DNA of 64,000 nt from Nitrososphaerota archaeon (GCA_013288545.1 JABDBR010000001.1:62001-126000); one strand, 5' to 3'. Shown: positions 25,821 through 34,856, numbered from the stretch's first letter. Notes: generated from the sequence alone by a model not told the origin. Program-made: numbers and translations.

Positions 25821-25884
25821 TATTATCAGATAATGGTCTATCTTATTACATAAATTAATATAATTATCGATATAAGTCACTCTT

Positions 25885-26547
25885 ATGCGAACCTCAAGTC
25901 TCTCGGTTCCTGATGCAGTCAAGGAGATAATTACTAAAAACAGATCCATCTACGACTGCATCAAGATGGGCTTGATAAATTACACATCACTTGCAATAAA
26001 ACTCCAAGAGGAGGTTGAAGTCCTTGTAGGAGGACCAGTCAATCCAAATACAATTGTGGTTGCAATCAAAAGGTATGCAGATTCTTTTGAAAAGAAAGAC
26101 GCGATGCAAAATGAGACCATATTAAAAAATGCAAGACTTTCTCTGACCGATGGTATCGTAGACATAAAAATTTTCTCGGAGGGTTTTGAAATGAAAGATG
26201 TAGCTGATTTGATGGACAGATTCTTGAGAATTGATCCAGATTACGAGTTTTTCAGATCTACGGACTCTTTTAGATTCTTGACTGAGGACATAAGTGCTGT
26301 AAGAAATATTTTAGAATCTTTTTCATCACATAGAAATTTCTTTCAAACTGGATTGGCAAAGATAACCATACACATTCCGGAATCCGAACATAGTTCTGAC
26401 GTGGTTTCGTACGTGTCTGAGATTCTACATGATAATGGAATCGAGCTTTTTAATGCGTTTTTCGGACAGGATCACATAGTAGCAGTATTGCATGAAAAAG
26501 ATGCTGCAAGAGCATATCAGATTCTAAGAAGAGAAATTTCTCGTTAA
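25885..26547 (+). CDS. Unknown protein with N-terminal HTH-like and C-terminal ACT-like domain
   Basis: A 220-residue soluble protein. Residues 1-75 are helical and basic (PDAVKEIITKNRSIYDCIKMGLINYTSLAIKLQEEV) with VNPNTIVVAIKRYADSF, resembling an HTH. Residues 85-130 and 150-215 form two beta-alpha-beta units, the second (LAKITIHIPESEHSSDVVSYVSEILHDNGIELFNAFFGQDHIVAVLHEKDAARAYQIL) strongly ACT-like. This is a sensor-regulator design, common but uncharacterised in archaea. It is divergent from hsp20. Confidence 0.65.
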   Translation: MRTSSLSVPDAVKEIITKNRSIYDCIKMGLINYTSLAIKLQEEVEVLVGGPVNPNTIVVAIKRYADSFEKKDAMQNETILKNARLSLTDGIVDIKIFSEGFEMKDVADLMDRFLRIDPDYEFFRSTDSFRFLTEDISAVRNILESFSSHRNFFQTGLAKITIHIPESEHSSDVVSYVSEILHDNGIELFNAFFGQDHIVAVLHEKDAARAYQILRREISR

Positions 26548-26561
26548 TATTAGAAAATCTT

Positions 26562-26885
26562 CTAAATTCCAGTAGCTTCTGCTTTTGTCATTTCTAGGTA
26601 GACTTTGTCTCCTACTGCAAGATTCAGTTCCTTGTATTCGTGCATATCAAGTTTGATCGAGGTTGTAGAACCTGGTTGACCCATACCTCCTCCACCAGAT
26701 AGCATTTTGTTGAGGTTTTTCACCATGTCATCCATATTTGTAAAGCCCATTACTCCTCCAGCACCAAATGGTGATGCAGGTGTACTCTGTTCTCTAAAAT
26801 CTTTAGATGTAGACAGTGAGACTATCACGTATGGAGCACCATCCGGTGACGCGTCTATTCTTACAATAAGGTACTCTTTTTTCAT
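26562..26885 (-). CDS. Small conserved protein of unknown function
   Basis: A 107-residue protein: an N-terminal beta segment (KKEYLIVRIDASPDGAPYVIVSLS), a helical DDMVKNLNKMLS followed by the Gly-rich loop SGGGGMGQPG, and a C-terminal strand-turn SIKLDMHEYKELNLAVGDKVYLEM. That last part resembles a small beta-barrel (OB or SpoVT-like) strand set. No motif for catalysis is seen. It stands between the ACT-like gene and the NDH-2-like gene, convergent with the former. Confidence 0.55.
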   Translation of the reverse strand: MKKEYLIVRIDASPDGAPYVIVSLSTSKDFREQSTPASPFGAGGVMGFTNMDDMVKNLNKMLSGGGGMGQPGSTTSIKLDMHEYKELNLAVGDKVYLEMTKAEATGI

Positions 26886-26994
26886 ATCCTAACTTCATAA
26901 AATCAGCATATTTTACCTTTCGCTCAAATGTTCCATAGAGTATGAGAATCATTACTACCTTTTTTATCCCCAAAGATAACACTAGGTGGGTACA

Positions 26995-28347
26995 ATGCCA
27001 GAAACTAAGATTCTTGTTTTAGGGGGAGGATTTGCAGGTGTAGAATGCGTAAGAAAACTTGAATCTTATTTTTCAAATGAAAACGACATACAGATCAGTC
27101 TAGTAAGTGAGGACAACTTTTTCTTGTTTACTCCAATGCTTCCCCAGGTAGCTTCTGGAACAATTGAGACTAGGCACATTGTAATTCCAGTCAGAACACT
27201 GTTGAAGAAGACCAAGTTCTATGAAGCCGAAGTTAAGAATATTGATCCTTATGGAAAAACAGTAACTCTTAGCGGTACAAAAGAAAAACGTGGAGTTTCA
27301 TTACATTATGATTATCTTGTACTGGCTCTTGGCAGCCAGACAAATTTCTTTGGGATGGACCAATTAGCGAAATTAGCTTATTCAATGAAGACTCTCAATG
27401 ATGCAGTAGTATTACGAAATAGAGCCATAGACATGCTTGAGCAAGCAGACAATGAAACCAATCCAATTCTCAAGAAAAGTTTGCTTACTTTTGTAATTGT
27501 TGGAGGTGGATTTGCAGGTATTGAAACTGCTGGAGAATTAATGGACTTACTACATGATGCCAGAAAATATTATCCAAATATTGAAAAAACTGACATCAGG
27601 GTTATTGTGCTTGAGGCACTTGGAGCCATACTTCCAGGTTTTAATGAGAAACTTGCAAAATTTGCTCTAGAAAAACTTCATGAGCGTGGAATTGAAGTTA
27701 AGGTAAGTACAAAACTTTCTAGTTTTTCAGGTGACGAAGTTCTAATCGAGGATGCTCAGCCACCTACAAAGGATCCTAGTAACCAATTTTCAGTAAATGC
27801 AATACAGACAAGAACTTTGGTATGGACTGCAGGTGTTACACCAGTAGATATCATAAAAAAATCTGTCTTCAAAACTAATAGAGGTGGAATTGTGGTAGAT
27901 GAGTTTCTTCAAGCAGTTGATTTTCCTGAAGTTTTTGCAGTAGGAGATTGTTGTTATCTCATTGATCCCAAGACAAACAGGTCTCTTCCACCAACAGCAC
28001 AGAATGCAGAGTCAGAAGCAAAAATTGTTGCAAAAAATATTCAGGCTCTAATCAAAAATAAAGAGAAGGAAAAATTTGCATATACACCCAAGGGTCAGAT
28101 GGCAGTAATAGGAAAACGAAGTGCAATTGCAAGCATATTTGGTATTCATTTACATGGACTTTTTGCCTGGTTACTCTGGAGAATAATTTACCTCTCAAAG
28201 ATACCACGTTTGGATAAAAAAATAAGAATCTTTCTTGATTGGACAATAGACATGTTCTTTGATAGAGATATTGCCAGATTGAAGGTGATGCGTGAAAAGC
28301 CCGTTGAGGAATTCAAGGAACTTGATGAAGTTGACGATGTATGGTAA
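26995..28347 (+). CDS. NDH-2-type NAD(P)H:quinone oxidoreductase
   Basis: A 450-residue two-dinucleotide-fold flavoprotein. The N-terminal KILVLGGGFAGVECVRKLE binds FAD; FVIVGGGFAGIETAGEL (about residues 165-181) binds NAD(P)H; EVFAVGDCCY is the C-terminal FAD contact. LFTPMLPQVASGTIE and VWTAGVTP are typical of type II NADH dehydrogenases. The C-terminal amphipathic segment (GLFAWLLWRIIYLSKIPRLDKKIRIFLDW) would attach it to the membrane. ATG 26995 is chosen over an in-frame GTG at 26986. It would feed electrons to the quinone pool. Confidence 0.85.
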   Translation: MPETKILVLGGGFAGVECVRKLESYFSNENDIQISLVSEDNFFLFTPMLPQVASGTIETRHIVIPVRTLLKKTKFYEAEVKNIDPYGKTVTLSGTKEKRGVSLHYDYLVLALGSQTNFFGMDQLAKLAYSMKTLNDAVVLRNRAIDMLEQADNETNPILKKSLLTFVIVGGGFAGIETAGELMDLLHDARKYYPNIEKTDIRVIVLEALGAILPGFNEKLAKFALEKLHERGIEVKVSTKLSSFSGDEVLIEDAQPPTKDPSNQFSVNAIQTRTLVWTAGVTPVDIIKKSVFKTNRGGIVVDEFLQAVDFPEVFAVGDCCYLIDPKTNRSLPPTAQNAESEAKIVAKNIQALIKNKEKEKFAYTPKGQMAVIGKRSAIASIFGIHLHGLFAWLLWRIIYLSKIPRLDKKIRIFLDWTIDMFFDRDIARLKVMREKPVEEFKELDEVDDVW

Positions 28348-28483
28348 AAATAGTAAACTAGTTTTACATTTTCATATTTTTAAATTGAATCAAAACTATG
28401 ATTCAAACTCTTGTGTTGCCCATATAGTTTCTAAAGTAAACAGAAATACAATGACTTAATACGACACTGACTTGCTAGTTGCG

Positions 28484-28630
28484 ATGAACAATACCGAACT
28501 AATTGTTGCAGGAATAATTGCAGCTGCAATTGGTGCCATCGTATTTTATATGAAAAGTAAGAAAAAAACACCTTCACAAAAAATACAACCACAAACAAGT
28601 ACAACAAAACCAGATACAACTAAAGAATAA
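28484..28630 (+). CDS. 48-residue single-pass membrane miniprotein
   Basis: A short frame from ATG 28484 to TAA 28630. After six polar residues, about residues 6-22 form a transmembrane helix (LIVAGIIAAAIGAIVFY), followed by a basic patch KSKKK and a Thr/Gln/Pro-rich cytoplasmic tail. The orientation follows the positive-inside rule. It lies in the 340-base gap before cbiE, with no structured element seen in the remaining part (28348-28483). Confidence 0.6.
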   Translation: MNNTELIVAGIIAAAIGAIVFYMKSKKKTPSQKIQPQTSTTKPDTTKE

Positions 28631-28720
28631 CTGTATCTTGCATTTTTTATTTCAAAGGTATTTTCTTGCAAATCAAGTACAACATTAGTGAAATATATTG
28701 AACATTACAAAACGGCATTT

Positions 28721-29422
28721 ATGGGAAAGGTCTTTGCCGTAGGTGTTGGACCAGGATCACCAAAGTATGTAACTGAAATAGTAAAGGAAGTAGTACTAAA
28801 TTCAGATATTGTGATTGGTTACAAATACACGCTCAAAACGATAGAGGCGCTATTGAAAAATAAAGAGATACATGAAATCACCATGAAAGACCAGGAAGAC
28901 GCATACCAAAAGGTCTCAAAAACCCTAGGAGACAAAACATGTGTTGTTCCATTCACAGGAGACGTGAATTTCTCAGAATCAGAAGTTGTAGACAGATTAA
29001 TTGAGATATTTGGAGATGTACAAATTATTCCTGGAATTAGTTCCACACAGGTAGCCGCGTCAAAGGCAAGAGTGCCGACAGATAAAAGCAAGGTCATCAC
29101 CATGCATATTTCTACAAGCATAGAGGAGAAGAAACTTGAGCTTCAAAAGGCGCTCATTGACGGATTTAGTGTCATACTTGTGCCAAGACCTTGGCCAAAA
29201 GAACCTTCCAAGCATTTTATGCAATCTGAAATAGCAATATACTTGAGAGAGCATGGTTTTGATACTTCAAAAATAAAGGTGCATGTCTTTGAGTTTTTGA
29301 CTACCGAGAAGGAGACACATTTTATTGGTAAGGTAAAAGATTTGGAAGGAAAACAATTCTCTGATCTTTCCGTAATGGTCTTTGATCAGACAAAGCTAGA
29401 GTCCTACATTAATTTCAAATAA
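28721..29422 (+). CDS. cbiE: Cobalt-precorrin-7 C5-methyltransferase
   Basis: A 233-residue SAM-dependent tetrapyrrole methylase. VFAVGVGPGSPKYVTEIVKEVV, IVIGYKYTL, VVPFTGDVNFSESEVVDRLIEIF and VQIIPGISSTQVAASKARVP fit the CbiE/CobL-N group; the STQVAASK segment separates it from CobJ. It methylates C5 late in corrin ring synthesis; a CbiT decarboxylase is not adjacent. I begin it at ATG 28721, with a TATA-like AAATATATT centred 26 bases upstream, instead of GTG 28688. Confidence 0.85.
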   Translation: MGKVFAVGVGPGSPKYVTEIVKEVVLNSDIVIGYKYTLKTIEALLKNKEIHEITMKDQEDAYQKVSKTLGDKTCVVPFTGDVNFSESEVVDRLIEIFGDVQIIPGISSTQVAASKARVPTDKSKVITMHISTSIEEKKLELQKALIDGFSVILVPRPWPKEPSKHFMQSEIAIYLREHGFDTSKIKVHVFEFLTTEKETHFIGKVKDLEGKQFSDLSVMVFDQTKLESYINFK

Positions 29423-29423
29423 T

Positions 29424-31124
29424 TTAGTGAAGAGCCGAATTATGTGATGATGCACCAATTGTATATGATTGTGTGGGGGGCATTGAAATTATCAAACCAT
29501 TCATCCAAGTGTACTGTGGATCATAAAATCTGACAATTCCAGTATCGTTTACAATAACTGTGAATGTCTGACCTGGTGCAATTTTGCCACTTGCTATTTT
29601 TCCATCAGGCTTGAATGGATTTGTTGCATATTGCTGAGTGCTTGTTCCACTAAGAATGGTGTGTTCTATAGAATCATTGTTTACCCAAATGATTGGAGTG
29701 CCTGGAACTATCTGTATAGTCTCTGGTGTATAGTACGTATTGTATTGATTATACGTTTGTTGAGTTGCGCTTCCCTTTTGTAACGATGATCCTGGGTTTA
29801 TACTAATTGTAATTGGAGCAATTTGTCCTGTGGTTGCAGTAGATGAAATGATAATTCCGTTTATCCATGTATATGTTGGATCAAAGATTTGTGTAGTACC
29901 AGTGTTGGTAAATGTGATTTGATAATGTTGTCCTGGAGCTATATCACCACTATCAATATTATTATCTGACACAAAGTGGGGGCTGACTGGTTTTCCAGTA
30001 GAACCTTTTCCACCAGTACTGTCTGTGGTGGATAACAGTTGACCACTCATTATTCTGTGTGGAACAGAGTCGTTGTTAGTCCAAATTATGGTTGTACCAG
30101 GAGTAATTTGAAGCGATGATGGTGTAAGGAACTGTCCACTATTGGGATTAGATGCACCTGATAAGATATTCATCTGAACTGTTTTTGCTTGAGTAGGTTG
30201 CGATTGTGGTGCAATAATTCCTACCATGAATTGGTATGTAGGATCAAAGAAGGTAATATCACCTGCTGTTTGATCTGGTGGAATGTTGTAACGTGCTGCA
30301 ATTTTTGGATCCAAGGATTGTGTAGTATCAAAACTAGTTATTGTATATTGGAAGGATTGACCTGGTGCAATAGTACCACTGTCAATTTTGCCATCGGAGG
30401 TAAAGACTGCAGTTGATTGATCAGTGACAAGTGCTTTTGCAATACCACTCATTATTCTGTGTGGAACAGAGTCGTTGTTAGTCCAAATTATGGTTGTACC
30501 AGGAGTTACCTGTATGTTTGACGGAGAGTAATGCACCTGATTATTAACACTCGATGCACCAGATACGATGCTTATACTCACTTTGGTTGAAGATGACGGT
30601 TGCTGAATTGGTGTAGTGGTTGTAGTTGAATTTGTGGTTACAGTATTGGCAGATATTATTTTAGAGCTATAACTTACTTTCAGAGTTTCAGAGCTAGTTA
30701 TCTTTCCTGATATGCTAAAGACAGAACCGTCTTGGTTGCTATTGATAATTCTACCAAACAAATTGAGATGGATTATGTTTCCATTTTCATCCTGTGCATC
30801 ACCTTGGATGACAAAATATTTACCGTCTCGCAAGATTGAGATTTGCCATAGCCCAGAATTAAGATAATGTGCACCTGATATGGTGACAAGTCCATTATCA
30901 ATTGTGGCTTGCATGTTGCTTCCACTCTTAGCTCCTGCTGTAATCTGTAAAGCAATATTTGAATCAAAGATGGTTTTATTTCCTGAAAGATATCCCGAGG
31001 CATCAATCAAGTATTTTCCGTTAGTTGAAAAATCAGAATAGGCATTAGGCAAATACAATGCAGTAGCAGTAAATCCTGCAATTACCATTAGAAACAGGAA
31101 TACGTATTTCACTAGATTACACAT
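29424..31124 (-). CDS. Secreted protein with three cupredoxin-like repeats lacking Cu ligands
   Basis: A 566-residue protein with a signal peptide (1-29) and an N-terminal beta domain (to about 165). Three plastocyanin-like repeats follow at about 181-305, 316-428 and 437-548, each with (T/P)IIW(T/V)NNDS, one His (H222, H356, H488), an APGQ segment and a final (F/Y)DP(T/Q)Y. The final loop aligns with the C-x-x-H-x-W-M type-1 copper loop, but Cys is Asp and the second His is Tyr in all three; Met is kept in repeats 1 and 3 and is Ile in repeat 2. No Cys occurs after residue 2. Repeats 1 and 2 share an exact 63-base stretch. Confidence 0.8.
   Translation of the reverse strand: MCNLVKYVFLFLMVIAGFTATALYLPNAYSDFSTNGKYLIDASGYLSGNKTIFDSNIALQITAGAKSGSNMQATIDNGLVTISGAHYLNSGLWQISILRDGKYFVIQGDAQDENGNIIHLNLFGRIINSNQDGSVFSISGKITSSETLKVSYSSKIISANTVTTNSTTTTTPIQQPSSSTKVSISIVSGASSVNNQVHYSPSNIQVTPGTTIIWTNNDSVPHRIMSGIAKALVTDQSTAVFTSDGKIDSGTIAPGQSFQYTITSFDTTQSLDPKIAARYNIPPDQTAGDITFFDPTYQFMVGIIAPQSQPTQAKTVQMNILSGASNPNSGQFLTPSSLQITPGTTIIWTNNDSVPHRIMSGQLLSTTDSTGGKGSTGKPVSPHFVSDNNIDSGDIAPGQHYQITFTNTGTTQIFDPTYTWINGIIISSTATTGQIAPITISINPGSSLQKGSATQQTYNQYNTYYTPETIQIVPGTPIIWVNNDSIEHTILSGTSTQQYATNPFKPDGKIASGKIAPGQTFTVIVNDTGIVRFYDPQYTWMNGLIISMPPTQSYTIGASSHNSALH
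30042..30104. repeat. 63-base perfect direct repeat, copy 1 (within cupredoxin-like repeat 2)
   Basis: This stretch is identical base for base to 30444-30506. It encodes the segment TPGTTIIWTNNDSVPHRIMSG of a cupredoxin-like unit. Surrounding DNA has diverged, so identity at silent sites points to recent duplication or gene conversion. Confidence 0.9.
30444..30506. repeat. 63-base perfect direct repeat, copy 2 (within cupredoxin-like repeat 1)
   Basis: Identical to 30042-30104, offset 402 bases in the same reading frame. See the entry for copy 1. Confidence 0.9.
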
Positions 31125-31192
31125 CCCCTTATTGCATATTTAATACTAGGTATAATTTATCACACAATTTAGCAATTCCCGGTTAATTTTCT

Positions 31193-31801
31193 TTACAAAC
31201 TAGATTTTGGATTAACTACATTTGATCCAAAATGTTGAATCATGAAATATTCAATGAATCCTCCTGCAAGAAGGAGAGCCAAAACTATTCCTATCTCTAT
31301 AACAGTCTGACGGAGCTCAGCTTTTAGAGATTTTTTTCTTATTATTACAAGTATTAACAAAAGGCTTCTTGACATTCCAATCGAATAGGCTACAAGCTCC
31401 ATCACACCAAAAGGAGACAAGTAAAGCAGTGCAAGTGGGGGAACCTTTGCAAGTGCAGGAGTTGTTGATACTAATGCAGCAAATGCAACCCCTGTTGACC
31501 AGGCTGCAAATGTACCCCAGGCCAACCCAAAACCCGGAATAAACATGGGCAGTGCAACTGACGCATTATGTTCAAAAATTCCTATAGCATTAATTCCTTC
31601 AACTACTTTCTGAAATTCTTTGAGAAATGTTTGTGATTCATCATCAGATAATTTACTTTGAGTTCCAATTAAATAAGATAAAGAGAAAATTCCAATGAAA
31701 ACAACAAATACTAGAACTCTTGGTTTCCTAAACAATAATCCATTTTTAGGTGAACTATATTTGAGGTTGACGATTGGATCAGATTTAATTAAAAGTCGCA
31801 T
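31193..31801 (-). CDS. SpoIIM-family (DUF95-like) membrane protein
   Basis: A 202-residue protein with about five hydrophobic segments, starting at about residues 28, 76, 100, 130 and 165. The signature HNASVALPMFIPGFGLAWGTFAAWSTGVAFAAL and LSPFGVMELVAYSIGMSRSLLL resemble the stage II sporulation protein M family, widespread in non-sporulating archaea, where the function is unknown. It is divergent from the PolD small-subunit gene with nine bases between the coding starts, so their promoters must overlap. Confidence 0.7.
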   Translation of the reverse strand: MRLLIKSDPIVNLKYSSPKNGLLFRKPRVLVFVVFIGIFSLSYLIGTQSKLSDDESQTFLKEFQKVVEGINAIGIFEHNASVALPMFIPGFGLAWGTFAAWSTGVAFAALVSTTPALAKVPPLALLYLSPFGVMELVAYSIGMSRSLLLILVIIRKKSLKAELRQTVIEIGIVLALLLAGGFIEYFMIQHFGSNVVNPKSSL

Positions 31802-31810
31802 TATGAGACC

Positions 31811-33244
31811 TTGTTGAAAGAAGAGGTTTCCTCGGCCATAACTTATGCATTAAGCAAAGGATTTCAGATTCATCCTGATGCGTTTAAAATATTAGAAAAA
31901 ATTGATGTAAAAGAACTTCAGAGTATAATAAAACAAGTAGTTCGAGAAAAAGCTAAACAAAATATGTTTTTAATTAATCAAAGTGACCTCAAAATGTTTG
32001 TAGAATCTGAGATAGACGATAGCATTGAAAATAACCATGTAATCATATCTGATCCTACAAAAAAGGTCACATCTGCAGAAGGAATAGAGGGTTTTCACGC
32101 ATTATTTCGAGATAGATATTCAAAACTACTCAAAATCATGATGCAACGTTCACAGTCAAAGAAACTAACTCCTATTTCGAACGTGACAAATGGTAAGTTA
32201 GATGAAGGAACCTACATTGCAGGCCTGTTGATGGACAGAAGAATAGACAGAGATGTCACAAAGCTTGTCATAGATGACCCTACCGGCTCAATAGAACTAT
32301 TAATTTTCAATAAAGAGATACAGGACACTGCAAATTCCCTGCAGATTGATCAGTTTGTCATGGTATCAATTGCAAGTGGAAAGAATGGAGGATTTTTTGT
32401 CAAAGAAATCCTCGTTCCAGACATACCTGATCACATAGCAAATCGTTCAAAGACTGAAACCTATGCTGTCTTCATTTCGGATTTGCACGTGGGAAGCAAG
32501 TTCTTTATGGAAAAAGAGTTTGCAGAGTTTGTTTCATGGCTTTCAAGCCCTGACCCTATAGCAAGAAAGGTCAGGTTTGTACTAGTGGGAGGAGACATTA
32601 TTGACGGAATAGGCATCTTCCCAAATCAAGACAAGGAATTATTGCTGCTAGATGTGGACCAGCAGATGGCAAAGGCTACTGAACTTTTAGATAAAATTCC
32701 AAAACACATCAAGGTCTTCATCATTCCTGGAAATCACGATCCGGGAAGAAGAGCACTTCCTCAGCCAGCAATTCCAGAAAAGCATAACATGCATCTCTGG
32801 AACAGGGAGAATTTTTTCATGTTGGGCAATCCCTCAATGGTTGAGCTAAACGGTGTAAAGATACTGATGTTCCATGGCCAAAGTCTTGATGATGTTGTTG
32901 GCAGCACTCCAGGACTGAGTTATGCACAACCTGCAAAAGCCATGCGGGTTTTGCTAAAAACCAGGCACCTCAGTCCAATATATGGTAAAAGGACGCCGAT
33001 TGCACCCGAGTTGGAGGACATGATGGTAATATCTGAAGTTCCTGACATTTTTCATTCTGGCCACATACACGTTGTTGAGCTTGACATGTACAAAGGGACA
33101 TTGATTGTAAACTCTGGTGCATGGCAAAGCCAGACCCCATTCCAGGCAAGTGTTGGAATCAGTCCTACTCCCGGAATTGCTATTATTGTAAACCTTGCCA
33201 CAATGAAGGTTTTTACAAAGGACTTTACAGAAAATTCCAGCTAA
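31811..33244 (+). CDS. polB: DNA polymerase D small subunit (DP1), proofreading exonuclease
   Basis: A 477-residue subunit from TTG 31811 (31814 is also TTG). An OB-fold region (about 140-210) precedes a calcineurin-like phosphoesterase with all metal motifs intact: FISDLHVGSKF, GGDIIDGIG, IIPGNHDPG, MFHGQSLDD and FHSGHIHVVE. It is therefore a likely active 3'-5' exonuclease. It pairs with DP2 at 37523-40897; both lie within about 6 kb of the candidate origin. Confidence 0.95.
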   Translation: MLKEEVSSAITYALSKGFQIHPDAFKILEKIDVKELQSIIKQVVREKAKQNMFLINQSDLKMFVESEIDDSIENNHVIISDPTKKVTSAEGIEGFHALFRDRYSKLLKIMMQRSQSKKLTPISNVTNGKLDEGTYIAGLLMDRRIDRDVTKLVIDDPTGSIELLIFNKEIQDTANSLQIDQFVMVSIASGKNGGFFVKEILVPDIPDHIANRSKTETYAVFISDLHVGSKFFMEKEFAEFVSWLSSPDPIARKVRFVLVGGDIIDGIGIFPNQDKELLLLDVDQQMAKATELLDKIPKHIKVFIIPGNHDPGRRALPQPAIPEKHNMHLWNRENFFMLGNPSMVELNGVKILMFHGQSLDDVVGSTPGLSYAQPAKAMRVLLKTRHLSPIYGKRTPIAPELEDMMVISEVPDIFHSGHIHVVELDMYKGTLIVNSGAWQSQTPFQASVGISPTPGIAIIVNLATMKVFTKDFTENSS

Positions 33245-33246
33245 GA

Positions 33247-34485
33247 TTACACAAGATCTTCCAAAGTTAGATCTTCTTTGAATGCTTTTTTCACAGTATC
33301 AGCATTTAGTGTTAGATTGAATTTTTTAGTTCTACCATGCATTCCTTGATGAATAATTTTTCCTGTAATCAGTCCAGTCATTTCTATCTCGCTTAGCATT
33401 TGCGTAATTCTGCGCTGTGTGAGTTCTTTTTGTCTTGTAATTTTACAGAGGTTTTTGTATGATTGGTATATTTCACCGGTGGTATTTCCACCTGCCTTCA
33501 TTACTGCAAGTATTAGCAGTTTTTCATGTAATGGGTATGAGTTTAATGCCGTAGTTTCCTTATCTTCTTCCATCTTAAGGGAGGCTCTTCGTATGTGATC
33601 TTCTTTTACAGTATCAGATTGTTCACGCTCGGCCATCTCACCTGCTACTCTTAACAGGTCTATGGCCCTCCTTGCATCGCCATGTTCCTGACCTGACATG
33701 GCAGAACAGAGGTTTAGGGCTGCTGCTTCTACGGAATTAGGTATAAAGGCTACCTTGATACGTTCTTCAAGGATCTCCTTAATTTGCTCAACTGTATAAT
33801 TTGTAAAGACAATCTCTTCCTCACTCATACTGCTTAAAACTCTGGGATCTAGTCTTTCTTTGAATGTAAGATCATTAGAAATTCCTATCAAGGTCAATGT
33901 GCCCTTTTTTAGTCTCTCATTGGCCCTTGTTAGAGAATATAGTATATCCTTGCCTGATTTTGAAATAAGTTCTGCAAGAAAGTCGATTTCATCCACTACA
34001 AATACTGTATTTAGTTCATCTTCCTCAATTTTGGCAATAATTCGATTGAATACTTCACTAATAGAAAGGCCAGTAGATGGTAATTGTTTCCCTTTCAGAC
34101 CTAACTGTCCACCCAATTTTACTAGTAACCCATAGAGTGTAGTCTCTTCTTTTGAGTTTGCATAAAGTAGGTGAATAGGAAAGGAGTTGTCCTTTACTCG
34201 TTCTTGTATTTTATCTAGAACTTTTTTTACTACAAGAGTTTTACCGACTCCAGGTTTTCCATAAACTAATAGGTTGGAAGGACGAGATTTTTTTAATAAT
34301 GGTAATAATGATTGGGTGACTTTTTTTTGTTCATCTTCTCTATGTAAAATTATGTTAGGAATAAATGAATAATGTAGGACTTCACGATTTTGGAATAATG
34401 ATTTACCACTCTGTGCATCATCAAGTAATTTATCAATCGGATCCTTTGTCATAGACCCACACACCATTGTTTCGTCTCTATCCAC
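33247..34485 (-). CDS. cdc6: Origin-recognition / replication initiator Orc1/Cdc6
   Basis: A 412-residue AAA+ initiator. Walker A is LLVYGKPGVGKTLVVKKVL (about 72-90), Walker B VFVVDEIDFLAEL, sensor 1 LIGISNDLTFKERLDPRVLSS. The C-terminal winged helix (about 325-400) includes TGEIYQSYKNLCKITRQKELTQRRITQML. It binds ORB elements and loads MCM. The GTG at 34485 gives the longest form; ATG codons at 34467 and 34452 are alternatives. The candidate origin lies directly upstream. Confidence 0.95.
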   Translation of the reverse strand: MDRDETMVCGSMTKDPIDKLLDDAQSGKSLFQNREVLHYSFIPNIILHREDEQKKVTQSLLPLLKKSRPSNLLVYGKPGVGKTLVVKKVLDKIQERVKDNSFPIHLLYANSKEETTLYGLLVKLGGQLGLKGKQLPSTGLSISEVFNRIIAKIEEDELNTVFVVDEIDFLAELISKSGKDILYSLTRANERLKKGTLTLIGISNDLTFKERLDPRVLSSMSEEEIVFTNYTVEQIKEILEERIKVAFIPNSVEAAALNLCSAMSGQEHGDARRAIDLLRVAGEMAEREQSDTVKEDHIRRASLKMEEDKETTALNSYPLHEKLLILAVMKAGGNTTGEIYQSYKNLCKITRQKELTQRRITQMLSEIEMTGLITGKIIHQGMHGRTKKFNLTLNADTVKKAFKEDLTLEDLV

Positions 34486-34538
34486 ATATGGACTCTACCA
34501 TACTAATTAGATTAGAATAGAATAACTAAACCAAATTT

Positions 34539-34593
34539 AGTATATCATTAATTATTTTTATTTTATTTTTCATTAAAAAATATTTTTAATAAA
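34539..34593. other. AT-rich tract, candidate duplex-unwinding element
   Basis: About 55 bases with almost no G or C (one C at about 34546 and one at about 34571), including runs of T and A. It sits on the cdc6 side of the ORB-like repeats, as in other archaeal origins. Confidence 0.6.
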
Positions 34594-34688
34594 GCTAGAG
34601 TGGAAGTATAGGTGTGTGGGTCTTCCTAGGATGATCTTAACAATTAGTGAACTTTTTGTTAACTTTTGGTTCCGAAGAGCCCAAAATG

Positions 34689-34716
34689 ACCCCTTTGTTT
34701 CCAGTCTAGGCGTGAA
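34689..34716 (-). repeat. ORB-like element 1
   Basis: The plus strand reads ACCCCTTTGTTTCCAGTCTA followed by GGCGTGAA. The minus strand thus contains TGGAAACAAAGGGGT, matching the core of archaeal origin recognition boxes (TGGAAAC-AAA-GGGG). It is the best match of the set. Confidence 0.75.
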
Positions 34717-34750
34717 GATGGGTCTTAACATTGTTAATATCCTGAAGAAT

Positions 34751-34778
34751 ACCCCTTTATTTCCACTCCAGGCGTGAA
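34751..34778 (-). repeat. ORB-like element 2
   Basis: The plus strand reads ACCCCTTTATTTCCACTCCA followed by GGCGTGAA, 23 of 28 positions identical to element 1 and in the same orientation, 62 bases away. The minus strand has AGTGGAAATAAAGGGGT. Confidence 0.75.
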
Positions 34779-34831
34779 TTTTAGGGATATTTGGATATAA
34801 AGCCTAGAGGGGTTGTTAATATGCTAAAAAC

Positions 34832-34855
34832 ACCCCTTCGTGGGCTAGGCAGTGA
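34832..34855 (-). repeat. Degenerate ORB-like element 3
   Basis: Plus strand ACCCCTTCGTGGGCTAGGCA then GTGAA. It keeps the ACCCCTT end and the (C/T)AGGC-GTGAA end of elements 1 and 2 but the central TTTCCA is replaced. It could be a weak initiator site. Confidence 0.45.
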
Positions 34856-34856
34856 A

